6,167 nt of DNA from Lachnospiraceae bacterium (lineage in GTDB: Bacteria > Bacillota > Clostridia > Lachnospirales > Lachnospiraceae), in assembly GCA_021202715.1 (NCBI GenBank), contig JAJQCL010000133.1, forward strand, positions 1 through 6,167, written 5' to 3'. The notes under the pieces were generated by a model that made no database searches, was not told the DNA's origin, and saw nothing but the letters and a program-made list of their open reading frames with translations. Every line of letters begins with the position of its first letter. The first letter of the stretch is position 1. Positions 1-5,666 of the stretch are shown piece by piece. The position numbers and the translations under genes were made by a program.

Positions 1-121
1 AGTAACTTCCACATCTGAAATGAAAAGGGTGGAATTTAGTTTGGAAAATAACAAAAGTGAAACAGGAAAGAAAAGACCGTGGGGGAAAACAAAACGAAGG
101 TAAACCAATTCAGATATTTGG
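1..121 (+). other. A-rich upstream stretch, possible 3' end of an upstream gene
   Basis: This stretch is clearly richer in A than the genes that follow. One forward frame is open from the window edge (base 2) to a TAA at 101-103, and it would encode a basic tail ending GKKRPWGKTKRR. The other two forward frames stop within the first 20 bases. A run of about 33 open codons can arise by chance, and I recognise no family, so this may equally be non-coding upstream DNA. No hairpin terminator is visible between the TAA and the bioY promoter. Confidence 0.25.
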
Positions 122-128
122 TTGACAA
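98..128 (+). promoter_or_regulatory. Candidate BirA biotin operator
   Basis: An inverted repeat has GTAAACC at 100-106 and GGTTGACAA at 120-128, separated by 13 bases. The arms resemble the known biotin-operator half-sites TTGTAAACC and GGTTTACAA: the left arm matches in its inner seven bases, and the right arm differs at one base. The right arm covers the -35 hexamer (122-127) of the bioY promoter, so a bound dimer would block RNA polymerase. BirA is the bifunctional biotin ligase and repressor that shuts off biotin synthesis and uptake genes when biotin is plentiful. The spacer may be slightly shorter than is usual. BirA is not encoded in the window, so the regulator's identity is inferred. 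Confidence 0.65.
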
Positions 129-150
129 TTCGCCGTGAATTCGTTATGAT
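122..150 (+). promoter_or_regulatory. Sigma-A promoter of bioY
   Basis: The -35 box TTGACA (122-127) is perfect and is followed, after 17 bases, by the -10 box TATGAT (145-150), one base from consensus. Transcription should start near 157, which gives a leader of about 34 bases before the bioY start codon at 191. The TTG of this -35 box is also an in-frame potential start codon that would lengthen bioY by 23 codons. Because it lies upstream of the expected transcript start, it cannot be the real start. Confidence 0.85.
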
Positions 151-190
151 AGTCTCTGATGTGAAGATGAAACGCAAGGAGGCTGTTATT

Positions 191-751
191 ATGACGAATA
201 CAAAGAGCATGGATGTGAGACAGATGGCGCTCGTCGGGATGATGAGCGCTGTTCTCTGCATTCTGGGGCCGCTGTCGCTACCCATCGGGCTGGTTCCCAT
301 CTCTCTGGGGTCCCTGGGGGTTTATTTCATTGCCTATGTACTGGGGAGCCGACGGGCTGTGGCCAGCTGTCTGGTCTATCTGATCCTGGGGCTCGTGGGG
401 CTGCCGGTTTTCTCCGGCTTCAGCGGCGGCGCGGGCAAGCTGTTCGGTCCGACCGGCGGCTATCTTATCGGCTATCTGTTTACCGCCGCGATCTGCGGCT
501 GGTTTGTGGAGCATTTCCCGGGGAAGAGGGCGCTGCACGCGCTGGGAATGGTTCTCGGTACCGCGGTGCTGTATCTGATCGGCACGGTGTGGCTGGCGGT
601 GCAGGCGCACATGGGTGCGGCTGCTGCTCTGGCGGCCGGAGTCACGCCCTTCCTTCTCGGGGACTGCGTGAAGATCGCGGCGGCGCTGATCGTGGGACCT
701 ATCGTGCGGAAGCGTCTGGCGGTGGCCGGGCTGACGGAGAGCCTGCGGTAA
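191..751 (+). CDS. bioY: Biotin transporter S-component BioY
   Basis: BioY is the membrane-embedded biotin-binding subunit of an energy-coupling-factor transporter. The 186-residue product has the usual family length and is almost wholly hydrophobic, with about six membrane segments (roughly residues 14-30, 35-52, 56-72, 90-107, 116-138 and 152-172). The BioY signature GLPVFSGFSGG (70-80) followed by GPTGGYLIG (86-94) is clear, as is the C-terminal PFLLGDCVK block (153-161). The ATG at 191 is chosen because AAGGAGG (176-182) sits 8 bases upstream; the longer frame from 122 starts inside the promoter. No ATPase or T-component gene is adjacent, so it probably uses a shared ECF module encoded elsewhere. 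The gene is monocistronic, with a terminator 36 bases after the stop, and is probably repressed by BirA-biotin. Confidence 0.93.
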   Translation: MTNTKSMDVRQMALVGMMSAVLCILGPLSLPIGLVPISLGSLGVYFIAYVLGSRRAVASCLVYLILGLVGLPVFSGFSGGAGKLFGPTGGYLIGYLFTAAICGWFVEHFPGKRALHALGMVLGTAVLYLIGTVWLAVQAHMGAAAALAAGVTPFLLGDCVKIAAALIVGPIVRKRLAVAGLTESLR

Positions 752-787
752 AGGCATGAGGCAGACAGAAACACGGAGAAAATGACG

Positions 788-818
788 GAGCGTCCGAAAA
801 ATTGGGCGCTCTTTTTCT
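788..818 (+). terminator. Rho-independent terminator of bioY
   Basis: GAGCGTCC (788-795) pairs with GGGCGCTC (804-811) in an 8-bp stem with one G-U pair and an 8-base loop. The run TTTTT (812-816) follows directly. It ends the bioY transcript only about 10 bases before the -35 box of the next promoter, so bioY and htpG are separate units. Confidence 0.85.
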
Positions 819-826
819 GTAAAGGC

Positions 827-855
827 TTGACTTTTTTGCAAAACAGGTATATATT
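827..855 (+). promoter_or_regulatory. Sigma-A promoter of htpG
   Basis: TTGACT (827-832) and TATATT (850-855) are separated by 17 bases, each one base from the sigma-A consensus. The predicted transcript start is near 862, which puts the CIRCE operator at about +10 to +36. This is a vegetative-type promoter rather than an alternative heat-shock sigma promoter, consistent with control by repression. Confidence 0.8.
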
Positions 856-871
856 TCTGAATTAAAGAAAA

Positions 872-898
872 TCAGCACTCAAGAGAAGCGAGTGCTAG
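872..898 (+). promoter_or_regulatory. CIRCE element (HrcA operator)
   Basis: TCAGCACTC (872-880), a 9-base spacer, and GAGTGCTAG (890-898) match the CIRCE consensus TTAGCACTC-N9-GAGTGCTAA with one mismatch in each arm. The inner seven base pairs AGCACTC/GAGTGCT and the spacer length are exact. CIRCE is bound by the HrcA repressor, which is released when heat stress occupies GroEL. It lies between the promoter and the ribosome binding site of htpG, the usual place for CIRCE ahead of groESL and dnaK operons. HrcA itself is not encoded here. Confidence 0.92.
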
Positions 899-920
899 TA
901 ATTCAAAGGAGAGATTCGCA

Positions 921-2945
921 ATGGAAAATAAACAGGGAAACCTTTCGATCAACAGTGAAAACCTTTTTCCGATCATCAAGAAATGGCTGTATTCCGATCA
1001 TGATATCTTTTACCGGGAGCTGATCTCCAACGGCTGCGACGCGGTGACCAAGCTGCATAAGCTGGCCGGGATGGGCGAGGTGACGATCCCCGAGGGAAAG
1101 AAGGAGCGGGTCGTCGTGGTCGTAGATGAAAAAGAGCATACGATCCGGGTCATCGATACCGGTATTGGCATGACCTTTGAGGAGGTGGATGAGTATATCA
1201 ACCAGATCGCCTTCTCCGGCGCGACGGCTTTCATTGAGAAATACAAGGACAAGACCTCGGATGATCAGATCATCGGACATTTCGGTCTGGGCTTCTATTC
1301 GGCTTTCATGGTGGCCGATCAGGTGACCATTGATACCCTGTCCTGCCAGGAAGGGGCGGCGCCGGTACACTGGACCTGCAATGGCGGTACCGAGTATTCC
1401 ATGGAGGAAGGAGCGCGGACCGAGGTCGGTACGGAGATCACCCTGTATCTGAACGAGGACAGCTATGAGTTCTCCCATGAGTACCGGGCGCGTGAGATCA
1501 TCGAGAAATACTGCTCCTTCATGCCGGTAGAGATCTATCTGTTCACCACGGAGGCCTGGGAGAAGCAGATGGAGCGCGAGGCGACAGAAGTGGTCGAGCC
1601 GGAGGCTGCCGAAGCGGCGGAGACGGTCGAAGCGGAAGAAGCTGCGGAGAACGTTGAAGGCGGCGAGTCGGCCGAAGAGGACAAGGAGGAGGAAGAGGAG
1701 AAGAAGGAGCCGGAGCCGCAATCCCTCAGCGATACGAATCCTCTGTGGGCGAAGCATCCCAATGACTGCACCGAGGAGGAATATAAGGAATTCTACCGGA
1801 AGGTCTTCCATGATTATAAGGAGCCGCTGTTCTGGATCCATTTGAATATGGATTACCCATTCAACCTCAAGGGCATCCTGTATTTCCCGAAGATCAACAA
1901 CGAGTATGAGTCCGCCGAGGGCACCATCAAGCTGTACAACAACCGGGTGTTTATCGCGGATAACATCAAGGAGGTCATCCCGGAGTTCCTGCTGCTGCTG
2001 AAGGGCGTCATCGATTGCCCTGACCTGCCGCTGAATGTCTCCCGGAGCGCCCTGCAGAACGATGGCTTCGTGAAGAAGATCTCCGACTACATCACAAAGA
2101 AGGTGGCCGACAAGCTCAACGCCCTCTGCAACACGGAGCGCGAGTCCTATGAGAAATACTGGGAAGATATCCATCCCTTCATTAAATACGGCTGCCTGAA
2201 GGATGAGAAGTTCTATGACCGGGTGAAGGAGAGCCTGCTTTTCCGCGACCTGTCCGCCAAATACCTGACGCTGAAGGACCTGAATGAGATGCCTTCTCAT
2301 ATGGAGGATGATCCGGCCGCTCCGAAGGAGGAGGGCAAGGAGACTCCGCTGAAGGAAGTCATCACCGTGGGTTATGTTACCGATGAGGTGCAGCAGAGCC
2401 AGTACATCAAGATGTATCAGGATGCCGGCATGAATGCCGTGGTGCTTCCCTCCAACCTGGATTCGCCCTTCATCACGATGCTGGAGCAGAAAAATGAGAA
2501 GCTGCATTTCCAGCGGATCGATGCCGATGTGACCGGCGATCTGCGCGCGGCAGATGAGGCTGTGCCGCAGGAGACGACGGACACGTTGACGGAGATCTTC
2601 CGCAAGGCACTGGATCGCGAGGATCTGGCCGTGAAGGTGGAGAATCTCAAGGATGAGGGCATCGCCTCTATGCTCACTCTCTCCGAAGAGAGCCGCCGGA
2701 TGCAGGAAATGCTGAAGATGTACGGCATCAGCGACATGGGGCAGGATACCCCCGCGACTCTGGTACTGAACACCCGCAATCCGCTGGTCCGTTATATCCT
2801 GGAGAATCGGGAAGGCGAGCACACGGAGATGTTCTGCAAGCAGGTCTATGACCTGGCGGCCATCAGCCATGAGCCGATGAAAGCCGACGCCATGGCCGAA
2901 TTCGTTCGCCGCAGCAATGAGATCATGCTGCTGTTGACAAAATAA
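921..2945 (+). CDS. htpG: Hsp90-family molecular chaperone HtpG
   Basis: HtpG is the cytosolic bacterial Hsp90, an ATP-driven dimeric chaperone. The product has 674 residues, longer than the roughly 620-630 of typical bacterial HtpG. The N-terminal GHKL ATPase domain (about 1-208) shows ELISNGCDA with E33 and N37, the nucleotide-binding IDTGIGM (D79, G83) and the lid GHFGLGFYSAF (119-129). The middle domain (about 272-455) carries NVSRSALQ with R375, equivalent to the catalytic arginine of the family. The C-terminal dimerisation domain follows and has no MEEVD tail, as expected in bacteria. Residues about 212-270 form an acidic Glu/Ala-rich linker that bacterial HtpG normally lacks, and about 457-477 is a second charged insertion. 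The ATG is preceded by AAAGGAG (905-911). It is monocistronic and is predicted to be induced by heat through HrcA-CIRCE. Confidence 0.97.
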   Translation: MENKQGNLSINSENLFPIIKKWLYSDHDIFYRELISNGCDAVTKLHKLAGMGEVTIPEGKKERVVVVVDEKEHTIRVIDTGIGMTFEEVDEYINQIAFSGATAFIEKYKDKTSDDQIIGHFGLGFYSAFMVADQVTIDTLSCQEGAAPVHWTCNGGTEYSMEEGARTEVGTEITLYLNEDSYEFSHEYRAREIIEKYCSFMPVEIYLFTTEAWEKQMEREATEVVEPEAAEAAETVEAEEAAENVEGGESAEEDKEEEEEKKEPEPQSLSDTNPLWAKHPNDCTEEEYKEFYRKVFHDYKEPLFWIHLNMDYPFNLKGILYFPKINNEYESAEGTIKLYNNRVFIADNIKEVIPEFLLLLKGVIDCPDLPLNVSRSALQNDGFVKKISDYITKKVADKLNALCNTERESYEKYWEDIHPFIKYGCLKDEKFYDRVKESLLFRDLSAKYLTLKDLNEMPSHMEDDPAAPKEEGKETPLKEVITVGYVTDEVQQSQYIKMYQDAGMNAVVLPSNLDSPFITMLEQKNEKLHFQRIDADVTGDLRAADEAVPQETTDTLTEIFRKALDREDLAVKVENLKDEGIASMLTLSEESRRMQEMLKMYGISDMGQDTPATLVLNTRNPLVRYILENREGEHTEMFCKQVYDLAAISHEPMKADAMAEFVRRSNEIMLLLTK

Positions 2946-2958
2946 GAAAAATCTGTTT

Positions 2959-4191
2959 TTAGAGAATGCGCGGCCCCGCCTGGTCACTGACATCAAGGCG
3001 GAGGCCGCTTTTTTGCCAGAGTGCTGTATGGTAAATCGCGTCGGCCCGCAGGTCGGCATCCAGAGCTCCCGCAGGCGCGTCGGCCAGTTTGGTGACGATG
3101 GGAAGGGAGGTGTGATCCTGGATGGCCCGCATGACTGGTGTGCCGCGGCGCATGGCCAGGAGACGGACGGCGGAGAGCGGAGTCGGAGCGCCGGAAAACC
3201 CCAGAAGCGTGTGGATCAGCGCCCGGTTGACGCGGGTGCGGGTGAACTGTCGGGTCTTCAGCTGCTCCGCCAGTTCCGTATACGTCAGAAGCTGTCCGCT
3301 GAGATGGCTCAGGCGGGCGGCGAGGTCGGGAGACATGTCCTGAATGTTTGCCAGTTCATCGGGCGGGGTCCGCAGCAGCGCATCATGGAGCAGAACCGAG
3401 AAGTCATCCGGGTAGAGCCTCCAGGGAAGTTCTGAAACGCAGAAATCTGGAAGCTGTTTCCAGACAGGATTCTCCGGGAAACGCTCCTGCAGCGCTTCGG
3501 CGGGGAGAGAGCCCGGTTTTTCCGCAGACAGACAGCGATCCAGCCAGGCAAATTCCGTGCGCAGAGCGGTGGCGGAAGACGGAAGGGCGGCATCTGTCGG
3601 GATGTGATCGGAGTGGTAGTCCTGTCCCCGGCGCTGCAGAGCGATGGGGCGGATGCTGCTGTTCCGGCGATACAGCGCCTTGTGATATTCGACGGCCAGG
3701 ATGTTGTTCGGAGAACAGAGCAGATCCCGGTTTCCGGGGAGGCAGACTTCGAGGGCGGTCGCGCGGGCTTCCGGCCAGGTGCGGCCACGGCGCATTTCAT
3801 CCCGGAGACATTTTGCAAAAGGGGCGGGTTCCTCCGTCAGGACCTGGGCCACGGCAGAAAAACGTTCCGGCTCCGGACACTCGCAGCCGTACACCAGATC
3901 GGTCACCACACCCAGGGAGTCGAGAATTTCCACGGCTCCGCCCGCGAAGGTCTCCGCGGAGGCGGTGGCGTAGGGGGCGGGAAGCTCCAGCACCACATCG
4001 GCGCCGCCCCGGACGGCCATGGCGGCCCGGCAGAATTTATCGGTCAGCGCCGGTTCGCCCCGCTGGACGAAAGCGCCGCTTAGAACGACGACAACAGCGT
4101 CGGCGCCGGTGAGCGCCCTGGTCTGTTGGAGATGATAGAGGTGACCCTGGTGGAATGGATTGTATTCGGCAATGATTCCTGCGACTCTCAT
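2959..4191 (-). CDS. tmcAL: tRNA(Met) cytidine acetate ligase TmcAL (formerly YlbM)
   Basis: TmcAL uses ATP and acetate to make N4-acetylcytidine at wobble position 34 of elongator tRNA-Met, which sharpens AUG decoding. The 410-residue product is close to the length of the Bacillus enzyme. It opens with MRVAGIIAEYNPFHQGH, the nucleotidyltransferase block with the HxGH motif (H14, H17). It then has SGAFVQRGEP (38-47), PNNIL (161-165), DYHS (191-194) and SSAT with R211, all conserved in the family. The ATG at 4191 is chosen because the family N-terminus begins exactly there and GAGGAGA (complement of 4198-4204) lies 6 bases upstream. A frame extended to 4299 adds 36 unrelated residues and runs past the likely promoter. 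It converges on htpG with a 13-base gap and is divergent from pta. I see no good terminator of its own, so its transcript may run antisense into htpG. Confidence 0.92.
   Translation of the reverse strand: MRVAGIIAEYNPFHQGHLYHLQQTRALTGADAVVVVLSGAFVQRGEPALTDKFCRAAMAVRGGADVVLELPAPYATASAETFAGGAVEILDSLGVVTDLVYGCECPEPERFSAVAQVLTEEPAPFAKCLRDEMRRGRTWPEARATALEVCLPGNRDLLCSPNNILAVEYHKALYRRNSSIRPIALQRRGQDYHSDHIPTDAALPSSATALRTEFAWLDRCLSAEKPGSLPAEALQERFPENPVWKQLPDFCVSELPWRLYPDDFSVLLHDALLRTPPDELANIQDMSPDLAARLSHLSGQLLTYTELAEQLKTRQFTRTRVNRALIHTLLGFSGAPTPLSAVRLLAMRRGTPVMRAIQDHTSLPIVTKLADAPAGALDADLRADAIYHTALWQKSGLRLDVSDQAGPRIL
2970..3014 (+). terminator. Rho-independent terminator of htpG, inside the tmcAL 3' end
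   Basis: GCGGCCCCGCC (2970-2980) pairs with GGCGG (2997-3001) and GGCCGC (3003-3008), with A3002 bulged out and a 16-base loop. TTTTTT (3009-3014) follows. It lies 24 bases beyond the htpG stop but within the last codons of the convergent gene tmcAL, so the same DNA encodes that protein's C-terminus on the other strand. On the minus strand no T-run follows the hairpin directly, so it works clearly in one direction only. Confidence 0.9.
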
Positions 4192-4245
4192 AGATAATCT
4201 CCTCAGCTTTCTGTGTCTGGCAGCGGATAGTTTCCTCATACAATT

Positions 4246-4274
4246 ATTGTACCGTGAAATCTGAGAAAAAGCCA
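4246..4274 (-). promoter_or_regulatory. Possible promoter of tmcAL
   Basis: On the minus strand, TACAAT (complement of 4246-4251) is a fair -10 box, with TGGCTT (complement of 4269-4274), a poor -35 box, 17 bases upstream. The -10 box is half of a perfect palindrome, TACAAT-T-ATTGTA at 4239-4251, which could be an operator or chance. Transcription would start near 4239, leaving a leader of about 47 bases. Confidence 0.4.
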
Positions 4275-4364
4275 TACCCAATGGGGATACGGAGGCCAAC
4301 CGGCCCGGAGATCACAGCGGAACCCGAGAGCGTCCGACTTCTGACGAAAAAGGGCAAAATACTC

Positions 4365-4393
4365 TTGTCGAACCTCTGAAAAATGTGTATACT
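4365..4393 (+). promoter_or_regulatory. Sigma-A promoter of pta
   Basis: TTGTCG (4365-4370) and TATACT (4388-4393) are separated by 17 bases; the -10 box is one base from consensus and the -35 box is moderate. The predicted start near 4400 coincides with the 5' foot of the leader hairpin, leaving a leader of about 85 bases. The stretch 4276-4364 between this promoter and the tmcAL promoter shows only short weak repeats, and I assign it nothing else. Confidence 0.72.
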
Positions 4394-4399
4394 TAAAAA

Positions 4400-4465
4400 G
4401 GTTCGGGAGAGTGCGGAAGAATCCGCAGATTTCTCCGGAGAACCATAGAAGTCAGAGTTCCGAAC
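4400..4465 (+). promoter_or_regulatory. Structured 5' leader of pta
   Basis: The leader can fold into one long hairpin starting at the predicted first base: GGTTC (4400-4404) with GAACC (4440-4444), GGAGA (4406-4410) with TCTCC (4432-4436), and TGCGGA (4412-4417) with TCCGCA (4422-4427) closing an AGAA tetraloop. Two competing pairings are visible: the self-complementary 12-mer TTCTCCGGAGAA (4431-4442), and GTTCGG (4401-4406) with CCGAAC (4460-4465) just ahead of the ribosome binding site. No T-run follows, so it is not a terminator. It may stabilise the mRNA 5' end or regulate translation. I match it to no known riboswitch. Confidence 0.5.
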
Positions 4466-4484
4466 AGGAAAGGAGCAGAAGAAA

Positions 4485-5480
4485 ATGAGTTTTATTGATA
4501 CCCTGAAAGCCAGAGCTGCCGAGAACAAGAAGACCATCGTGCTGCCGGAGTCCATGGACGCTCGCACCTATGAAGCCGCGGAGAAGGTCATGAAGGAAGG
4601 CTTCGCCAATGTCGTGCTGGTGGGAAGCCCGGCCGAGGTCGAGAAGTTCGGCGCCGGATTTGATCTGACCGGTGTGACGATCGTGGATCCTGCGACCAGT
4701 GAGAAGACGGCCGGCTACATAGATGCCCTTGTTGAGATTCGTAAGAAGAAGGGGCTGACGCCTGAGCAGGCGAAGGAGATCCTTCTGAAAGATTATCTGT
4801 ACTACGGCGTGATGATGGTGAAGATGGGAGATGCCGACGGCATGGTTTCCGGCGCCTGCCATTCCACCGCCGATACTCTGCGTCCCTGCCTGCAGATTCT
4901 GAAGACGAAGCCCGGCACGAAGCTGGTCTCCGCGTTCTTCCTGATGATCGTGCCTGACTGCGAGTATGGTGAGAACGGAACCTTCGTTTTTGCCGACAGC
5001 GGTCTGAATCAGGATCCGACCTCCGATGAGCTGGCCTCCATCGCCAATTCCTCCGCAGAGTCCTTTGAGCTGCTGGTGGGCAAGCCCGCCAAGGTGGCCA
5101 TGCTGTCCCACTCCACCAAGGGCAGTGCGAAGCACGCGCTGGTCGACAAGGTGACGGATGCCGTGGCTCTGGCTCATGAGCAGTTCCCCGATCTGACGGT
5201 GGACGGCGAGTTCCAGCTGGATGCGGCCATCGTTCCCAGCGTGGGCGCTTCCAAGGCTCCCGGCAGTGAGATCGCCGGACATGCCAACGTCCTGATCTTC
5301 CCGAACCTGGATGCCGGCAACATCGGCTATAAGCTGACCCAGAGACTGGCCAAGGCGGAGGCTTACGGCCCGGTCACGCAGGGTATTGCGAAGCCCGTGA
5401 ACGATCTGTCCAGAGGCTGCTCTGCCGACGACATCGTGGGAGTGGTCGCTATTACGGCTGTACAGGCACAGGCTCAGTAA
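4485..5480 (+). CDS. pta: Phosphate acetyltransferase
   Basis: Pta interconverts acetyl-CoA plus phosphate with acetyl-phosphate plus CoA in the cytosol. With acetate kinase it forms the main ATP-yielding acetate route of fermenters. The 331-residue product is the short, catalytic-domain-only form found in Clostridia and methanogens, without the long regulatory N-terminus of the E. coli enzyme. Family blocks include TIVLPES (17-23), DADGMVSGACHSTADTLRP (116-134), LSHSTKGSA (207-215), ANVLIFPNLDAGN (267-279) and PVNDLSRGCS (304-313). S309, R310 and D316 fall at the positions described as catalytic in the Methanosarcina enzyme. The start is supported by AAAGGAG (4469-4475), 9 bases upstream of the ATG. 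Its usual partner ackA is not downstream: a terminator follows 23 bases after the stop. Expression should depend on the promoter at 4365-4393 and possibly on the leader fold. Confidence 0.97.
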   Translation: MSFIDTLKARAAENKKTIVLPESMDARTYEAAEKVMKEGFANVVLVGSPAEVEKFGAGFDLTGVTIVDPATSEKTAGYIDALVEIRKKKGLTPEQAKEILLKDYLYYGVMMVKMGDADGMVSGACHSTADTLRPCLQILKTKPGTKLVSAFFLMIVPDCEYGENGTFVFADSGLNQDPTSDELASIANSSAESFELLVGKPAKVAMLSHSTKGSAKHALVDKVTDAVALAHEQFPDLTVDGEFQLDAAIVPSVGASKAPGSEIAGHANVLIFPNLDAGNIGYKLTQRLAKAEAYGPVTQGIAKPVNDLSRGCSADDIVGVVAITAVQAQAQ

Positions 5481-5503
5481 AATAACAGATTGATGAGAGT
5501 GAG

Positions 5504-5532
5504 CAGGAGGCGGTTCTCGCCTCCTGTTTTCT
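5504..5532 (+). terminator. Rho-independent terminator of pta
   Basis: CAGGAGGCG (5504-5512) pairs perfectly with CGCCTCCTG (5518-5526) around a 5-base loop, and TTTTCT follows (5527-5532). It lies 23 bases after the pta stop codon and makes pta a single-gene unit. Confidence 0.88.
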
Positions 5533-5587
5533 GTGCGGGCTGCGCCCGGCGTCAAACCTGGAATCCATCCTGGGCTTAACGCATCAA

Positions 5588-5620
5588 AAAACGGAGCGCC
5601 GTATACCGGAGCTCCGTTTT
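5588..5620. terminator. Second hairpin between pta and rpmF, best as minus-strand terminator
   Basis: AAAACGGAGC (5588-5597) pairs perfectly with GCTCCGTTTT (5611-5620). After a G/A mismatch the stem continues with CCG (5599-5601) and CGG (5607-5609) around TATAC. Read on the minus strand the stem is followed by six T (complement of 5586-5591), a good terminator and probably a backup for rpmF. On the plus strand only TTTT follows. The bases between the pta terminator and this hairpin hold nothing I recognise. Confidence 0.75.
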
Positions 5621-5622
5621 GG

Positions 5623-5666
5623 AAAAAAGAAATGGCTGAGAGGAACTCTCACGCCATTTCTTTTTT
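5623..5666. terminator. Bidirectional terminator at the rpmF stop codon
   Basis: AAAAAAGAAATGGC (5623-5636) pairs perfectly with GCCATTTCTTTTTT (5653-5666), and TGAGAG (5637-5642) with CTCTCA (5646-5651) around a GAA loop, with C5652 bulged. There are six T on the 3' side in both directions, so it can end transcription from either strand. The rpmF stop codon (complement of 5665-5667) overlaps the foot of the stem, so a terminating ribosome would cover part of it. Confidence 0.88.

Noticed and set aside
122..190. A 23-codon N-terminal extension of bioY starting at TTG 122
   Set aside because: The TTG is the -35 box itself and lies upstream of the expected transcript start; the ATG at 191 has an AAGGAGG site and gives the normal BioY N-terminus.
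903..3059. A 718-codon minus-strand open frame opposite htpG
   Set aside because: It mirrors the codon pattern of htpG on the opposite strand, matches no family I recognise, is rich in leucine, arginine and histidine as antisense frames of GC-rich genes are, and crosses the htpG promoter, CIRCE and terminator.
3348..4112. Plus-strand open frames opposite tmcAL
   Set aside because: They are arginine- and proline-rich antisense products without ribosome binding sites or recognisable domains, overlapping a well-supported gene.
4192..4299. A 36-residue N-terminal extension of TmcAL
   Set aside because: The conserved family start MRVAGIIAEYNPFH begins at 4191 with its own ribosome binding site, and the extension runs past the likely promoter.
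4400..4444. The pta leader hairpin as a transcription attenuator
   Set aside because: No T-run follows the stem, so it lacks the form of an intrinsic terminator; I kept it only as a structured leader.
4452..5555. A 367-codon minus-strand open frame opposite pta
   Set aside because: It is the antisense shadow of a strongly supported pta gene, covers the pta terminator and ribosome binding site, and shows no recognisable domain.
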